A stretch of 64,000 nt of DNA from Parvibaculum sp045863935 (GCF_045863935.1 NZ_BTVP01000009.1:1-64000), one strand, 5' to 3'. Positions 7,186 to 16,521 are shown, numbered from the stretch's first letter. A program made the numbers and translations. Notes: a model not told the origin generated them from the sequence alone.

Positions 7186-8688
7186 ATGGCCAAAGACCTC
7201 ATGCATTTCATTGGCGGCGCGCATGTTCCCGGCAAGAGCGGGCGTTTCCTCGATGTGACCAATCCGAATACGGGCGAAGTGACGGCGCGGACGCCGCTGG
7301 CCAGCGCGGCCGAGCTGCGCGCGGCGGTCGATGTGGCGGCGAAGGCTTTCCCGGGCTGGGCGGCCACCAACCCGCAACGCCGCGCCCGCGTCATGTTCGA
7401 ATTCAAGCGCCTCCTCGAAGCGAACATGAACGAGCTTGCCGAACTTCTGTCGGCGGAGCATGGCAAGGTGATCGCGGATTCGAAGGGCGACGTTCAGCGT
7501 GGCCTGGAGGTGATCGAGTTTGCCTGCGGCATCCCGCATCTCATGAAGGGCGAGTTCACGGAAGGGGCCGGTCCCGGCATCGACATGTATTCGATGCGCC
7601 AGCCGCTCGGCGTCTGCGCGGGCATCACACCGTTCAACTTTCCGGCCATGATCCCGATGTGGATGTTCGGCGTCTCCATCGCCTGCGGGAATACCTTCAT
7701 CGTGAAGCCCTCCGAGAAGGATCCCTCCGTTCCGATCCGTCTCGCCGAACTCTTCATGGAAGCCGGTGCACCGGCGGGCGTTCTCAACGTCGTCAATGGC
7801 GACAAGGAAGCGGTCGACGCGATCCTCACCGATCCGACAATCCGGGCGGTCAGCTTTGTCGGTTCTTCCGACATTGCGCAATATGTCTATGCGACGGGCA
7901 CCGCGCATGGAAAACGCGTGCAGGCGATGGGCGGCGCGAAGAACCACGCGATCATCATGCCGGATGCCGACATGGACCAGGTGGTGAACGATCTCATCGG
8001 TGCGGGCTACGGCTCGGCGGGCGAGCGCTGCATGGCGATCTCGGTTGCCGTGCCGGTCGGCGAGGAAACGGCGGACCGTCTTGTCGAGAAGCTTGTGCCG
8101 CGCGTGCAGGCGCTCAAAGTCGGCATCTCGACGGCGGCCGACAGCGATTACGGTCCCCTCGTCACCAAGGCCCATATGGACAAGGTGAGCGCCTATATCG
8201 ACATGGGCGTCAAGGAAGGTGCGAAGCTGCTGGTCGACGGGCGCGGCTTCAAGCTGCAGGGCTACGAGAACGGTTTCTTCCTCGGCGGTTCGCTGTTCGA
8301 TCATGTGACGCCCGACATGCAGAGCTACAAGGACGAGATTTTCGGGCCGGTGCTCCAGGTCGTCCGCGCGAAGAGCTTCGAGGAAGCCGCCGAACTGCCG
8401 ACGAAGCATCAGTATGGCAATGGCGTCGCGATCTTCACGCGCGACGGCGATGCGGCGCGGAGCTTTGCCTCGAAGGTTCAGGTCGGCATGGTCGGCATCA
8501 ACGTGCCGATCCCGGTGCCGCTCGCCTATCACACCTTCGGCGGCTGGAAGCGCTCCGCCTTCGGCGACACCAACCAGCACGGGCCGGAAGGCGTGAAGTT
8601 CTGGACGCATATCAAGACGGTGACCTCGCGCTGGCCGACCGGCGGCGTGAAGGAAGGATCCTCCTTCGTCATCCCAACGATGAAGTGA
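7186..8688 (+). CDS. mmsA: CoA-acylating methylmalonate-semialdehyde dehydrogenase
   Basis: This 500-residue aldehyde dehydrogenase converts (methyl)malonate semialdehyde to propionyl-CoA or acetyl-CoA in valine, inositol and beta-alanine breakdown. MMSDH-specific features are present: PFNFPAMIPMWM, GNTFIVKPSEKDP, VGSSDIAQYVY and the catalytic Cys in GYGSAGERCMAIS. The C-terminal NQHGPEGVKFWTHIKTVTSRW stretch is also typical. It stands alone with its own upstream region; no other valine-pathway gene is adjacent. Confidence 0.95.
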   Translation: MAKDLMHFIGGAHVPGKSGRFLDVTNPNTGEVTARTPLASAAELRAAVDVAAKAFPGWAATNPQRRARVMFEFKRLLEANMNELAELLSAEHGKVIADSKGDVQRGLEVIEFACGIPHLMKGEFTEGAGPGIDMYSMRQPLGVCAGITPFNFPAMIPMWMFGVSIACGNTFIVKPSEKDPSVPIRLAELFMEAGAPAGVLNVVNGDKEAVDAILTDPTIRAVSFVGSSDIAQYVYATGTAHGKRVQAMGGAKNHAIIMPDADMDQVVNDLIGAGYGSAGERCMAISVAVPVGEETADRLVEKLVPRVQALKVGISTAADSDYGPLVTKAHMDKVSAYIDMGVKEGAKLLVDGRGFKLQGYENGFFLGGSLFDHVTPDMQSYKDEIFGPVLQVVRAKSFEEAAELPTKHQYGNGVAIFTRDGDAARSFASKVQVGMVGINVPIPVPLAYHTFGGWKRSAFGDTNQHGPEGVKFWTHIKTVTSRWPTGGVKEGSSFVIPTMK

Positions 8689-8776
8689 TTGGCCCCAGGC
8701 CGATTTGCGAAAATGGCGCTTCTTTCGGGAGGCGCCATTCCCATATGAGCGGATATTTCTCGCAGGGCGCCTCGCG

Positions 8777-9619
8777 ATGAGCGGTGACACGACACTCGAC
8801 CTCGACGCCTATTTTTCCCGCATCGGCTATGACGGACCGCGGACGCCCACACTCGACACGCTGAAGGCGATCCATTACGCGCAGGCTGTGTCGATCCCCT
8901 TCGAAAATCTGGATGTTCTCGCGAAGCGGCCGATCCATCTCGATCCGGCCTCGCTGCAGAAGAAGCTCGTGACGGAGAAGCGCGGCGGCTACTGCTTCGA
9001 AGTGAACGCGCTCTTTGCTGCCGTGCTGAAAGAACTCGGCTTCGACGTCACGACGCTGATCGGCCGTGTTCGCTGGATGGCCCCCGAGGAGGCCGATACG
9101 GCCCGCTCCCATATGCTGATGCGCGTCGAGCTTCCGGAGGGTCCGTTCCTTGCCGATGTGGGGTTCGGCGGTCTTACCATGACCGGCCCGATCCGCTTCG
9201 AGACGGGAGCCGAACAGGAAACGCCGCATGAACCGCGCCGCCTTCTCGAGCATGAGGACGGGCTCGAGCTGCAGGCGAAGATCGCGGGCGGCTGGACGCA
9301 GATCTACCGCTTCACGCTGGAGCCGCATCGCCGCACGGATTACGAGGTGGCGAGCTGGTATACCGCGACCCATCCCTCGTCGATCTTCGTGCAGTTTCTG
9401 TTGGCGGGCAGGCCACAGGAGGGCAAGTGGCTCTTGCTCTTCAACCGCGAGTTCAAGATCCGTGGTCTCGACGGCAAGGCCGAAACGCGCGTCCTCGACA
9501 GTGCGGACGAGATCGCCGAAGTGCTCGACAGCTATTTCGGCATCGAGCTTTCGGAGGAAGACAAGGCGCTTGCCATCGAGCCCTATCTCGACCGGTGGCG
9601 GGCAATGTCCGGCGGCTAG
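8777..9619 (+). CDS. nat: Arylamine N-acetyltransferase
   Basis: This 280-residue protein transfers acetyl from acetyl-CoA to arylamines or hydrazines. The Cys-His-Asp triad of the family is visible: Cys in KRGGYCFEVN, His in ARSHMLM and Asp in FLADVGFGG. The N-terminal IPFENLDVL motif is typical. The ATG at 8777 gives the usual family length; an in-frame start at 8705 would add an unconserved leader. It follows mmsA by 88 bp and may be read from the same transcript. Confidence 0.93.
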   Translation: MSGDTTLDLDAYFSRIGYDGPRTPTLDTLKAIHYAQAVSIPFENLDVLAKRPIHLDPASLQKKLVTEKRGGYCFEVNALFAAVLKELGFDVTTLIGRVRWMAPEEADTARSHMLMRVELPEGPFLADVGFGGLTMTGPIRFETGAEQETPHEPRRLLEHEDGLELQAKIAGGWTQIYRFTLEPHRRTDYEVASWYTATHPSSIFVQFLLAGRPQEGKWLLLFNREFKIRGLDGKAETRVLDSADEIAEVLDSYFGIELSEEDKALAIEPYLDRWRAMSGG

Positions 9620-9717
9620 GTTTCCGGCACAAAGCGCCCCTTACGGGCAACCTTGCCGTTTCCGGCTGTCGCGTCCATAAGAGGGGAACACCACACCCCC
9701 CTCCGTTCCGGCAGGTC

Positions 9718-10839
9718 ATGATCTCAGGTCCGCTTTCCGCCTATCGCGACAAGATTGCCCGCGGCGAGATCGCCGAGGATGCCGCGCAGGCGCATGTGGC
9801 CGCGCGGCTGCAGCATCTCGCCGACGAGCTTGCCGAGTGGCGGCCGGGCCAGAAGGCCGGCCCCTTCGCGCGGTTCGGCTTCGGCAAGCCGGTGACGCCG
9901 CCGGAAGGGCTCTACATCTGGGGCGGGGTCGGGCGCGGCAAGTCGATGCTGATGGACCTCTTTTTCGAGACGGCGGTGATCGCGCCGAAGCGCCGCGTTC
10001 ACTTTCATGCCTTCATGCAGGAAGTTCACGAGCGCATTCACGACTGGCGCCAGCGGGAAAAGGCAGGCGCGGTGAAGGGGTCGGACCCCATTCCGCCGGT
10101 GGCCGACATGGTCGCGAAGGAAGCCTCGCTCCTCTGCTTTGACGAATTCCAGGTTCACGACATTGCCGATGCCTCGATCCTCGGGCGTCTCTTCTCGCAG
10201 CTTTTCGAGCGTGGCGTGGTCGTGGTCGCCACCTCGAACCGCGCTCCGGACGGGCTCTATGAGGGTGGCCTCAACCGGCATCGCTTCCTGCCCTTCATCG
10301 ACCTCGTGAAGACGAAGATGGACGTGCTGCATCTCGACAGCGCGACGGACTATCGCCTCGACCGGATCAGGGGCTTGCCGGTTTATCACGCGCCGCTCGG
10401 GGAGGCGGCGGATGCCGCGCTCGACGATGCCTTCGAGAAGCTCACAGATGCGGTTCATGGCGAACCCATGACACTCGCGCTCAAGGGGCGCGCCGTCGAG
10501 GTGCCCGAAGCGATGCATGGCGTCGCGCGCTTCTCCTTTTCAGACCTTTGTGCGCGGCCGCTCGGTGCGGCTGACTATCTCAAGATCGCGCAATGCTTCC
10601 ACACCGTCATTGTCCGCGACGTGCCGGTCATGGGGCCTGAGCGCCGCAATGAAGCAAAGCGTTTCGTCACGTTGATCGATGCGCTTTACGAGGCGAAGAC
10701 GAAGCTTATCCTGTCGGCCGAAGCGCCACCGGAGAAGCTCTATGCGCAGGGCGACGGTGCGTTCGAATTCGAACGCACGGCCTCGCGGTTGATGGAAATG
10801 CAGAGCGCCGATTATATCGGGCTCCGAAGCGCGGACTGA
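9718..10839 (+). CDS. zapE: ZapE/AFG1-family cell-division ATPase
   Basis: This 373-residue P-loop ATPase carries Walker A GGVGRGKSM, Walker B LLCFDEFQVHDIADA (the FDEFxVxDIxDA signature of AFG1/ZapE) and the TSNRAPDGLYEGGLNR sensor region. ZapE acts near the Z-ring in Gammaproteobacteria, and the mitochondrial homologue helps membrane-protein turnover. The ATG at 9718 follows GGCAGG. Alphaproteobacteria often carry this gene between sdh and mdh, which fits here. Confidence 0.92.
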   Translation: MISGPLSAYRDKIARGEIAEDAAQAHVAARLQHLADELAEWRPGQKAGPFARFGFGKPVTPPEGLYIWGGVGRGKSMLMDLFFETAVIAPKRRVHFHAFMQEVHERIHDWRQREKAGAVKGSDPIPPVADMVAKEASLLCFDEFQVHDIADASILGRLFSQLFERGVVVVATSNRAPDGLYEGGLNRHRFLPFIDLVKTKMDVLHLDSATDYRLDRIRGLPVYHAPLGEAADAALDDAFEKLTDAVHGEPMTLALKGRAVEVPEAMHGVARFSFSDLCARPLGAADYLKIAQCFHTVIVRDVPVMGPERRNEAKRFVTLIDALYEAKTKLILSAEAPPEKLYAQGDGAFEFERTASRLMEMQSADYIGLRSAD

Positions 10840-10851
10840 GGTTCCGCTCGC

Positions 10852-11493
10852 TCAGAGCCCCATATAGGGCGAGTGCGTCGGGCGGAGGCCGAGGCTTGTC
10901 GCCGGCTCTTCCGTGGCGGCGGAGGCGTCGGCCAGTCTGCGCGAGGATGCGTCAGGTGCCATGTCGAGCCGGTAGTCCCAGGACTGCCCGAAGGTCGCCG
11001 ACATCATGCCGAAAGATACAGCCTCTTCCGGTTCCTGGCGCGCCGCTTCGCGGGCGATTTCGAGCGAGAATTCATGAGCCGCGCGGCGGTCCACCGGCAC
11101 GAAGCCGAGCGCCAGCGGATCGAGATCGGCGGCGGCGACCGTCGTTTCCTTCACGTCGCCATCATCGCTCTTGAAGAGGGCGACAAGGCCGCCGAAATCG
11201 TCCTTCGTTGCGACGGAGTTGCGCTCTTCGCAGAAGGAGCGGCCCTCGCGGAGCGCGGCTTCGAGAAAGCGGCAGTCCTTGCCGGTCAGGGCCGAAAGCG
11301 CATGCTCGCCGAGATCGCGGCCTGTCATGATGGTGGAGGAAATGCCGGCGATGGTCAGCACTTCGCCGATGGTGAGGGCGCCAATCGCAGGCGCCGCGCA
11401 ACCCGAAAGGCCGAGAATGCCAAGGCCGATCGCCGCAAGGCGGACCGTGCGCGATGCTTTTCCGAAAATGCTGCGACTGATATTCAGCGCCAT
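10852..11493 (-). CDS. Hypothetical lipoprotein
   Basis: This 213-residue protein has a basic N-terminus and a hydrophobic stretch ending in the lipobox GLSGC, suggesting lipid attachment after cleavage. The mature part begins with an Ala/Gly-rich hydrophobic region (AIGALTIGEVLTIAGISSTI) and two cysteines in GKDCRFLEAALREGRSFCEE, which may pair. The C-terminal half is hydrophilic. I do not recognise a named family. The ATG at 11493 is preferred over a TTG five codons upstream. It is convergent with zapE. Confidence 0.72.
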   Translation of the reverse strand: MALNISRSIFGKASRTVRLAAIGLGILGLSGCAAPAIGALTIGEVLTIAGISSTIMTGRDLGEHALSALTGKDCRFLEAALREGRSFCEERNSVATKDDFGGLVALFKSDDGDVKETTVAAADLDPLALGFVPVDRRAAHEFSLEIAREAARQEPEEAVSFGMMSATFGQSWDYRLDMAPDASSRRLADASAATEEPATSLGLRPTHSPYMGL

Positions 11494-11801
11494 AACGCAC
11501 GCCCCCAACTAAACGGTCCTGAACGGGTGCAAGCTTCATGCCCGCCCGGACCTGGCGCGGTCCCCCCGGATCCTGCGCCTGCCCGCGTTGCATGCCCCAT
11601 GAGCATCGCGGGTCAACCTTTACGTTGAGTAAAAATCATGCGGCGGGGGGCCTTATGTGTCAACGCGAGACGGATTCCATGGTTAAAATCCCGGCTTCTC
11701 AAGGTGCGGTCTTTCCGCTGCCTCCGTTGCGGAACGCGCGGATTCACGCTACTAGGCTGCGAGATTAACCACGGCGCACGCATATCGGAGGCTTCAACAC
11801 C
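11494..11801. other. 308-bp intergenic region upstream of mdh
   Basis: It separates the divergent lipoprotein gene and mdh and must contain both promoters. I see no strong -35/-10 pair and no convincing short gene. A relatively AT-rich patch at about 11620-11655 (ACGTTGAGTAAAAATCATG) is the best candidate for promoter sequence. Confidence 0.35.
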
Positions 11802-12806
11802 ATGGCGCGCAAGAAAATCGCACTTATCGGCGGCGGCCAGATTGGCGGCACGCTGGCTCTTCTCGCGGGGCTCAAGGAGCTTGGCGACGTCGTCATTTTC
11901 GACATCGCGGAAGGCCTGCCGCAGGGCAAGGCGCTCGATCTCGCACAGACGGGGCCCGTCGAGGGATACAACGCCGCGCTTTCCGGCGCGAACGACTACA
12001 AGGGCATCAAGGGCGCCGACGTCGTCATCGTGACGGCCGGTGTGCCGCGCAAGCCCGGCATGAGCCGCGACGACCTTCTCGGCATCAACCTCAAGGTGAT
12101 GAAACAGGTCGGTGAGGGTATCGCGAAATACGCCCCCAACGCTTTCGTCGTCTGCATCACCAACCCGCTCGACGCCATGGTCTGGGCGCTGCGCCAGTTC
12201 TCCGGCCTGCCGCACCACAAGGTCGTCGGCATGGCGGGTGTGCTCGACAGCGGCCGTTTCCGTCTTTTCCTTGCCGAGGAATTCGGCGTTTCGGTTGAAG
12301 ACGTCACGGCCTTCGTGCTGGGTGGCCATGGCGACACGATGGTGCCGCTGCCGCGCTACTCGACGGTTGCCGGTATTCCTCTCCCCGACCTCATCAAGAT
12401 GGGTTGGACGACGAAGGAAAGGCTCGACAAGATCATCCAGCGCACGCGCGACGGCGGTGCGGAAATCGTCGGCCTGCTGAAGACCGGCTCCGCCTTCTAT
12501 GCGCCCGCCGCTTCGGGTATCGCGATGGCGGAAGCCTATCTGAAGGACCAGAAGCGCGTGATGCCCTGCGCGGCCTATATCGACGGCGAGTATGGCGTGA
12601 AGGACATGTATGTCGGCGTACCGGTCGTGATCGGTGCGGGTGGCGTCGAGCGCATCGTCGAGATCGATCTGAACGCTTCGGAAAAGAAGCAGTTCATGAA
12701 CTCGGTCAATGCGGTGAAGGGCCTGGTCGATGCCTGCAAGAAGATCGATCCGGCCGTTGCCAAGGGCAATGCCGCGAAGGCCAAGGCGGCTGCGAAGAAG
12801 AAATAA
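11802..12806 (+). CDS. mdh: Malate dehydrogenase, LDH-like type
   Basis: This 334-residue NAD-dependent enzyme of the TCA cycle oxidises malate to oxaloacetate. The Rossmann motif is ALIGGGQIGGT, substrate arginines lie in PRKPGMSRDDLL, and the catalytic His is in GGHGDTMVP. The conserved ITNPLDAMV loop is present. The C-terminus carries an extra Lys/Ala-rich tail (AVAKGNAAKAKAAAKKK) beyond the usual end. Strong coding bias and its own terminator suggest a highly expressed monocistronic gene in this organism. Confidence 0.97.
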   Translation: MARKKIALIGGGQIGGTLALLAGLKELGDVVIFDIAEGLPQGKALDLAQTGPVEGYNAALSGANDYKGIKGADVVIVTAGVPRKPGMSRDDLLGINLKVMKQVGEGIAKYAPNAFVVCITNPLDAMVWALRQFSGLPHHKVVGMAGVLDSGRFRLFLAEEFGVSVEDVTAFVLGGHGDTMVPLPRYSTVAGIPLPDLIKMGWTTKERLDKIIQRTRDGGAEIVGLLKTGSAFYAPAASGIAMAEAYLKDQKRVMPCAAYIDGEYGVKDMYVGVPVVIGAGGVERIVEIDLNASEKKQFMNSVNAVKGLVDACKKIDPAVAKGNAAKAKAAAKKK

Positions 12807-12829
12807 TCCGGCGCATAGCCGGGAAGAAA

Positions 12830-12856
12830 AGGCGGGCCTCGGGCCCGCCTTTTTTA
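12830..12856 (+). terminator. Intrinsic terminator of mdh
   Basis: GGCGGGC-CTCG-GGCCCGCC stem followed by TTTTTTATT, 25 bp after the mdh stop: a textbook Rho-independent terminator. Confidence 0.9.
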
Positions 12857-12881
12857 TTGGCATATAAAGTGTCAATATGTC

Positions 12882-12910
12882 TTGATTGTGAGTGCGGGAA
12901 GGCTTATTTA
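12882..12910 (+). promoter_or_regulatory. Candidate sigma-70 promoter of the MBL-fold gene
   Basis: TTGATT (12882-12887) and TATTTA (12905-12910) are separated by 17 bp in an AT-rich patch 39 bp before the ATG. The -10 match is only partial. Confidence 0.4.
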
Positions 12911-12948
12911 ATGTTTTGCATTAGCGATGTCGGCAGGGAGGCTTACAA

Positions 12949-14025
12949 ATGAAGCGCGTGGTGGCGGCCGGTATCGGCCTGCTGTTGGTGGCTGCGGCTG
13001 CCGGTCTCGGCATCGTCTGGTTCTCGCCTTCGGCACAGGACGCGGTGATGAGGCGTGTCGTCGCCTCCAATATGGGCTCCTACGACGCGGTGCTGAATGA
13101 GGATGCGCTTCATGTCGTTCTTTGCGGCACGGGTTCGCCGATGCCGGATCCCGACCGCGCACAGGCCTGTGCCATCGTCTATGCGGGCGGCAAGGTCTTT
13201 CTCATCGACTCCGGGCTTGGCGGCTGGGACAGGCTCGCGCGGTTCCAACTGCCGATCGGCGGTCTTAACGGCGTCCTCATTACGCATTTCCACTCCGATC
13301 ACATCAGCGGCCTTCCGGACATCGCGCTCAATAGTTGGGCAGCGGGGCGCCGCGAGGCGCTCGCCCTCTACGGTCCGCCCGGCATCGAGCGGATCGCGCA
13401 GGGCTTCGACATCGCCTATTCGCTCGACGACGGCTACCGCATCGCCCATCACGGCCCCGAATTCTTTGCCGAGGAAGGCGCCAATTACCTGCCGATCGTC
13501 GTCGATGTTCCCGACCGCGATACAGGCGTCACCGTCTTCGACGAAGACGGCGTGAAGATCACTGCCTTTCGTGTCTCACACGAGCCGGTGGACCCGGCCT
13601 ATGGATACAGGGTCGAGTACAAGGGGCGCTCCGTCGTCTTCAGCGGCGATACGAAGAAGGACAGCAATGTCACGAAGTTCGGCGCCGGCGCCGACGTCCT
13701 GATCCATGAGGCGCTTGCAACCCATATGGTTGCCTTGCTCGAAGAAGGGCTCGAGCACAGGGGAGACCGGCGCGCCAAGGTCATGCACGACATTCCGGAC
13801 TACCATGCGACACCCGTCGATGCCGCCGAGGTCGCCAACGAGGCGGGTGTGACGCTCCTCGTCTACACCCATATCGTGCCACGGCTGCCGAATGCGCTCG
13901 CCGAGCGGGTGTTCCTGCGTGGTGTGCCGGAGGTTCGGAGCAAGGGCGTCACGCTCGGCTATGACGGGCTCTATCTGGAGCTTCCGGCGGGCTCGGACAA
14001 GATCGTCGAACGCGATCTGCGGTGA
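12949..14025 (+). CDS. Membrane-anchored metallo-beta-lactamase-fold hydrolase (RNase Z/arylsulfatase-like)
   Basis: This 358-residue protein begins with a single N-terminal hydrophobic segment (VVAAGIGLLLVAAAAGLGIVW), so the catalytic domain is probably periplasmic or membrane-tethered. The zinc motif THFHSDHISG is followed by later ligands in VVFSGDTKKD and VYTHIVPR. The overall order resembles RNase Z and arylsulfatase/AtsA-like enzymes, but an exported location argues against tRNA processing. Substrate is unknown. It lies between mdh and sucC with separate signals. Confidence 0.82.
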   Translation: MKRVVAAGIGLLLVAAAAGLGIVWFSPSAQDAVMRRVVASNMGSYDAVLNEDALHVVLCGTGSPMPDPDRAQACAIVYAGGKVFLIDSGLGGWDRLARFQLPIGGLNGVLITHFHSDHISGLPDIALNSWAAGRREALALYGPPGIERIAQGFDIAYSLDDGYRIAHHGPEFFAEEGANYLPIVVDVPDRDTGVTVFDEDGVKITAFRVSHEPVDPAYGYRVEYKGRSVVFSGDTKKDSNVTKFGAGADVLIHEALATHMVALLEEGLEHRGDRRAKVMHDIPDYHATPVDAAEVANEAGVTLLVYTHIVPRLPNALAERVFLRGVPEVRSKGVTLGYDGLYLELPAGSDKIVERDLR

Positions 14026-14126
14026 CGCTGCGTCACTGTTTGTGGCGTCGCGGGCAGCGCTGCGGCAACTGAAATTCCTGTAAGCGGCGTACCCCGATTG
14101 GACCCTCTCCGGCGGCTATCTGCCGG

Positions 14127-14154
14127 TTGCGCCCGCCCGCTCGGGTGGTATAAC
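14127..14154 (+). promoter_or_regulatory. Candidate sigma-70 promoter of the suc operon
   Basis: TTGCGC (14127-14132), a 16-bp spacer and TATAAC (14149-14154) lie about 87 bp before sucC. The -10 is good and the -35 moderate. Confidence 0.45.
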
Positions 14155-14240
14155 TCCGAGCCATCCGACATAGCTTTCGGACAATCCTTTCCTTCTGGCG
14201 ACGCGGGTTCCCGCGCCGCTCTCCAGCCGGACGGTTTTTC

Positions 14241-15410
14241 ATGAATATTCACGAATACCAGGCCAAGGCCGTGCTTGCGAAGTATGGCGTGCCTGTGCCC
14301 CGCGGACATGCGGCGTTCACGCCCGAAGAGGCCGTGGCGAAAGCCAAGGAACTCGGCGGGCCGGTGTGGGTTGTCAAGGCGCAGATTCATGCGGGCGGTC
14401 GCGGCAAGGCCGGCGGCGTCAAGGTCGTGAAGTCGGTGGAAGACGTCGAGAAGGAGGCAAAGCGCCTGCTCGGCTCGACGCTCGTCACGCATCAGACCGG
14501 GCCGGAAGGCAAGGAAGTGCATCGCCTCTATATCGAGGAAGGCTCCTCGATCGCGCGCGAACTCTACCTTTCGGTGCTCGTGGATCGCGCGACCTCGCGC
14601 ATCTCCTTCATCGTTTCCACCGAAGGCGGCATGGATATCGAGGAAGTGGCGAAGAAGACGCCCGAGAAAATCCTCAGCTTCTCGATCGACCCTGCATCCG
14701 GCATCAGCGGCTTCCACGGCCGCAAGGTTGCTTATGCGCTCGGCCTTGAAGGCGACCAGGTAAAGCAGGGCGTCGCCCTCATCGACAAGCTCTACAAGGC
14801 CTTCGTTGCCGAAGATATGAGCATGCTCGAAATCAACCCGCTCGTCGTGACGGGCGAGGGCAATATCGTCTGCCTCGACGCGAAGGTGAACTTCGACTCG
14901 AACGCGCTCTACCGGCACAAGGACATCGTCGAGCTGCGCGACCTCACCGAAGAGGACCCGGCCGAAGTCGAGGCGTCGAAATACGACCTCAACTACATCA
15001 AGCTCGACGGCAAGATCGGCTGCATGGTGAACGGTGCGGGCCTTGCCATGGCGACCATGGACATCATCAAGCTCTACGGCTCGGAGCCCGCGAACTTCCT
15101 CGATGTCGGCGGCGGCGCGACGAAGGAAAAGGTCACGGCCGCCTTCAAGATCATTCTCTCCGATCCGAGCGTCGAAGGCATTCTGGTCAACATATTCGGC
15201 GGCATCATGCGTTGCGACATCATCGCGGAAGGCGTTGTCGCCGCCGCGAAGGAAGTCTCGCTCGGCGTGCCGCTGGTGGTGCGTCTCGAAGGCACCAATG
15301 TCGATCTTGGAAAGAAGATCATGGCGGAATCGGGCCTGCCCATCATTTCCGCGGATAACCTCGCCGATGCGGCCGAGAAGATCGTCAAAGCCGTGAAGGA
15401 GGCCGCATAA
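14241..15410 (+). CDS. sucC: Succinyl-CoA synthetase beta subunit
   Basis: This 389-residue ATP-grasp subunit forms succinate and ATP/GTP from succinyl-CoA with SucD. The start MNIHEYQAKAVLAKYGVPVP and the HAGGRGKAGGVK nucleotide loop are diagnostic, and EINPLVVT and NIFGGIMRCD near the C-terminus are family signatures. The stop overlaps the sucD ATG by one base (TAATG), implying translational coupling. It is the first gene of the sucCD unit. Confidence 0.98.
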   Translation: MNIHEYQAKAVLAKYGVPVPRGHAAFTPEEAVAKAKELGGPVWVVKAQIHAGGRGKAGGVKVVKSVEDVEKEAKRLLGSTLVTHQTGPEGKEVHRLYIEEGSSIARELYLSVLVDRATSRISFIVSTEGGMDIEEVAKKTPEKILSFSIDPASGISGFHGRKVAYALGLEGDQVKQGVALIDKLYKAFVAEDMSMLEINPLVVTGEGNIVCLDAKVNFDSNALYRHKDIVELRDLTEEDPAEVEASKYDLNYIKLDGKIGCMVNGAGLAMATMDIIKLYGSEPANFLDVGGGATKEKVTAAFKIILSDPSVEGILVNIFGGIMRCDIIAEGVVAAAKEVSLGVPLVVRLEGTNVDLGKKIMAESGLPIISADNLADAAEKIVKAVKEAA

Positions 15411-16285
15411 TGTCCGTTCTCGTCGACAAGAATACGAAGGTCATCTGCCAGGGCTTCACGGGTAATCAGGGTACGTTCCATTCGGAACAGGCGATTGCCT
15501 ATGGCACGAAGATGGTCGGCGGCGTGAGCCCCGGCAAGGGCGGCACGAAGCATCTCGATCTCCCGGTCTTCAACACGGTCGCCGAAGCGGTCGAGAAGAC
15601 GGGCGCGACAGCGTCCGCCATCTACGTGCCGCCGCCTTTCGCGGCCGATGCGATCCTGGAAGCGATCGATGCGGGCATCGAACTCGCCGTCTGCATCACC
15701 GAGGGCATTCCGGTTCTCGACATGGTGAAGGTGAAGCGCGCGCTTTCGGCTTCGAAGACGCGCCTCGTCGGTCCGAACTGCCCGGGCGTCATCACGCCGG
15801 GCCAGTGCAAGATCGGCATCATGCCGGGCCATATTCACAAGCCGGGCTCGGTCGGCATCGTGTCGCGCTCGGGCACGCTCACCTACGAAGCGGTTGCCCA
15901 GACGACGGCGGCGGGCCTTGGCCAGTCGACCTGCATCGGCATCGGCGGCGATCCGGTGAACGGCACCAACTTCATCGACTGCCTCGAGATGTTCCTCGGC
16001 GATCCCGACACGACCTCGATCATCATGATCGGGGAAATCGGCGGCTCTGCCGAAGAAGATGCGGCGGAATTCCTGAAGGCATCCAAGGTGAAAAAGCCTG
16101 TTGTCGGCTTCATCGCCGGTGTCACCGCCCCTCCCGGCCGCCGCATGGGTCATGCCGGCGCCATCATTTCGGGCGGCAAGGGCGGCGCGGAGGACAAGAT
16201 GGAGGCCATGCGTTCGGCCGGCATCACCGTCGCGAAGTCGCCCTCGGCGCTCGGCACGACGCTGGTCGAAGTGCTGAATAGGTGA
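15410..16285 (+). CDS. sucD: Succinyl-CoA synthetase alpha subunit
   Basis: This 291-residue CoA-binding subunit carries the phosphorylated active-site His in the GHAGAIISGGKGGAEDKM loop. GFTGNQGTFHSEQAI at the N-terminus binds CoA, and GPNCPGVITP is conserved. It overlaps sucC by one base and is followed by a terminator-like hairpin. The sucA message is probably initiated separately. Confidence 0.98.
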   Translation: MSVLVDKNTKVICQGFTGNQGTFHSEQAIAYGTKMVGGVSPGKGGTKHLDLPVFNTVAEAVEKTGATASAIYVPPPFAADAILEAIDAGIELAVCITEGIPVLDMVKVKRALSASKTRLVGPNCPGVITPGQCKIGIMPGHIHKPGSVGIVSRSGTLTYEAVAQTTAAGLGQSTCIGIGGDPVNGTNFIDCLEMFLGDPDTTSIIMIGEIGGSAEEDAAEFLKASKVKKPVVGFIAGVTAPPGRRMGHAGAIISGGKGGAEDKMEAMRSAGITVAKSPSALGTTLVEVLNR

Positions 16286-16312
16286 ACCGGGCCTCGTTTC
16301 CGGGTTGATCGA

Positions 16313-16350
16313 GCGGGGTTTCCGGCTTTCCGGACGCCCCGCTTCGCTTT
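16313..16350 (+). terminator. Probable terminator after sucD
   Basis: GCGGGG (16313-16318) pairs with CCCCGC (16337-16342) around an inner TTTCCGG/CCGGA hairpin, followed by TTCGCTTTT. The T run is imperfect, so some read-through into sucA is possible. Confidence 0.5.
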
Positions 16351-16464
16351 TCGGCTCCTTTTTTGGGGCCGTTCACAGCTTCGTCGGTATGAAATCTTCA
16401 CGAAGCTCCTATATTCATAGGCAAGGCACGTGATTTGGCCCGCTGTCTGGGTCATTTCCAAAAT

Positions 16465-16512
16465 GTGCCTCTGTGGCAAATCTCGTTTGACGGGCAGTTG
16501 CCTCTATGGCAA
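16465..16512 (+). promoter_or_regulatory. Pair of 15-bp palindromic operators before the HTH-sucA fusion
   Basis: GTGCCTCTGTGGCAA (16465-16479) and TTGCCTCTATGGCAA (16498-16512) are two copies of one palindrome, TTGCC-TCTRT-GGCAA. Their centres are 33 bp apart, about three helical turns. A TTGACG -35-like hexamer (16487-16492) lies between them, so the second site would sit in the promoter spacer. The predicted start would fall at the ATG at 16522, which has no Shine-Dalgarno sequence. The arrangement is that of an autoregulated promoter with cooperative repressor binding. Confidence 0.7.
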
Positions 16513-16521
16513 TTTCCTCCC

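Noticed and set aside
16435..16521. TTG start at 16435 for the HTH-SucA protein
   Set aside because: It would place both palindromes inside the coding region and add 29 residues without HTH-family similarity; the ATG at 16522 fits the HTH domain boundary.
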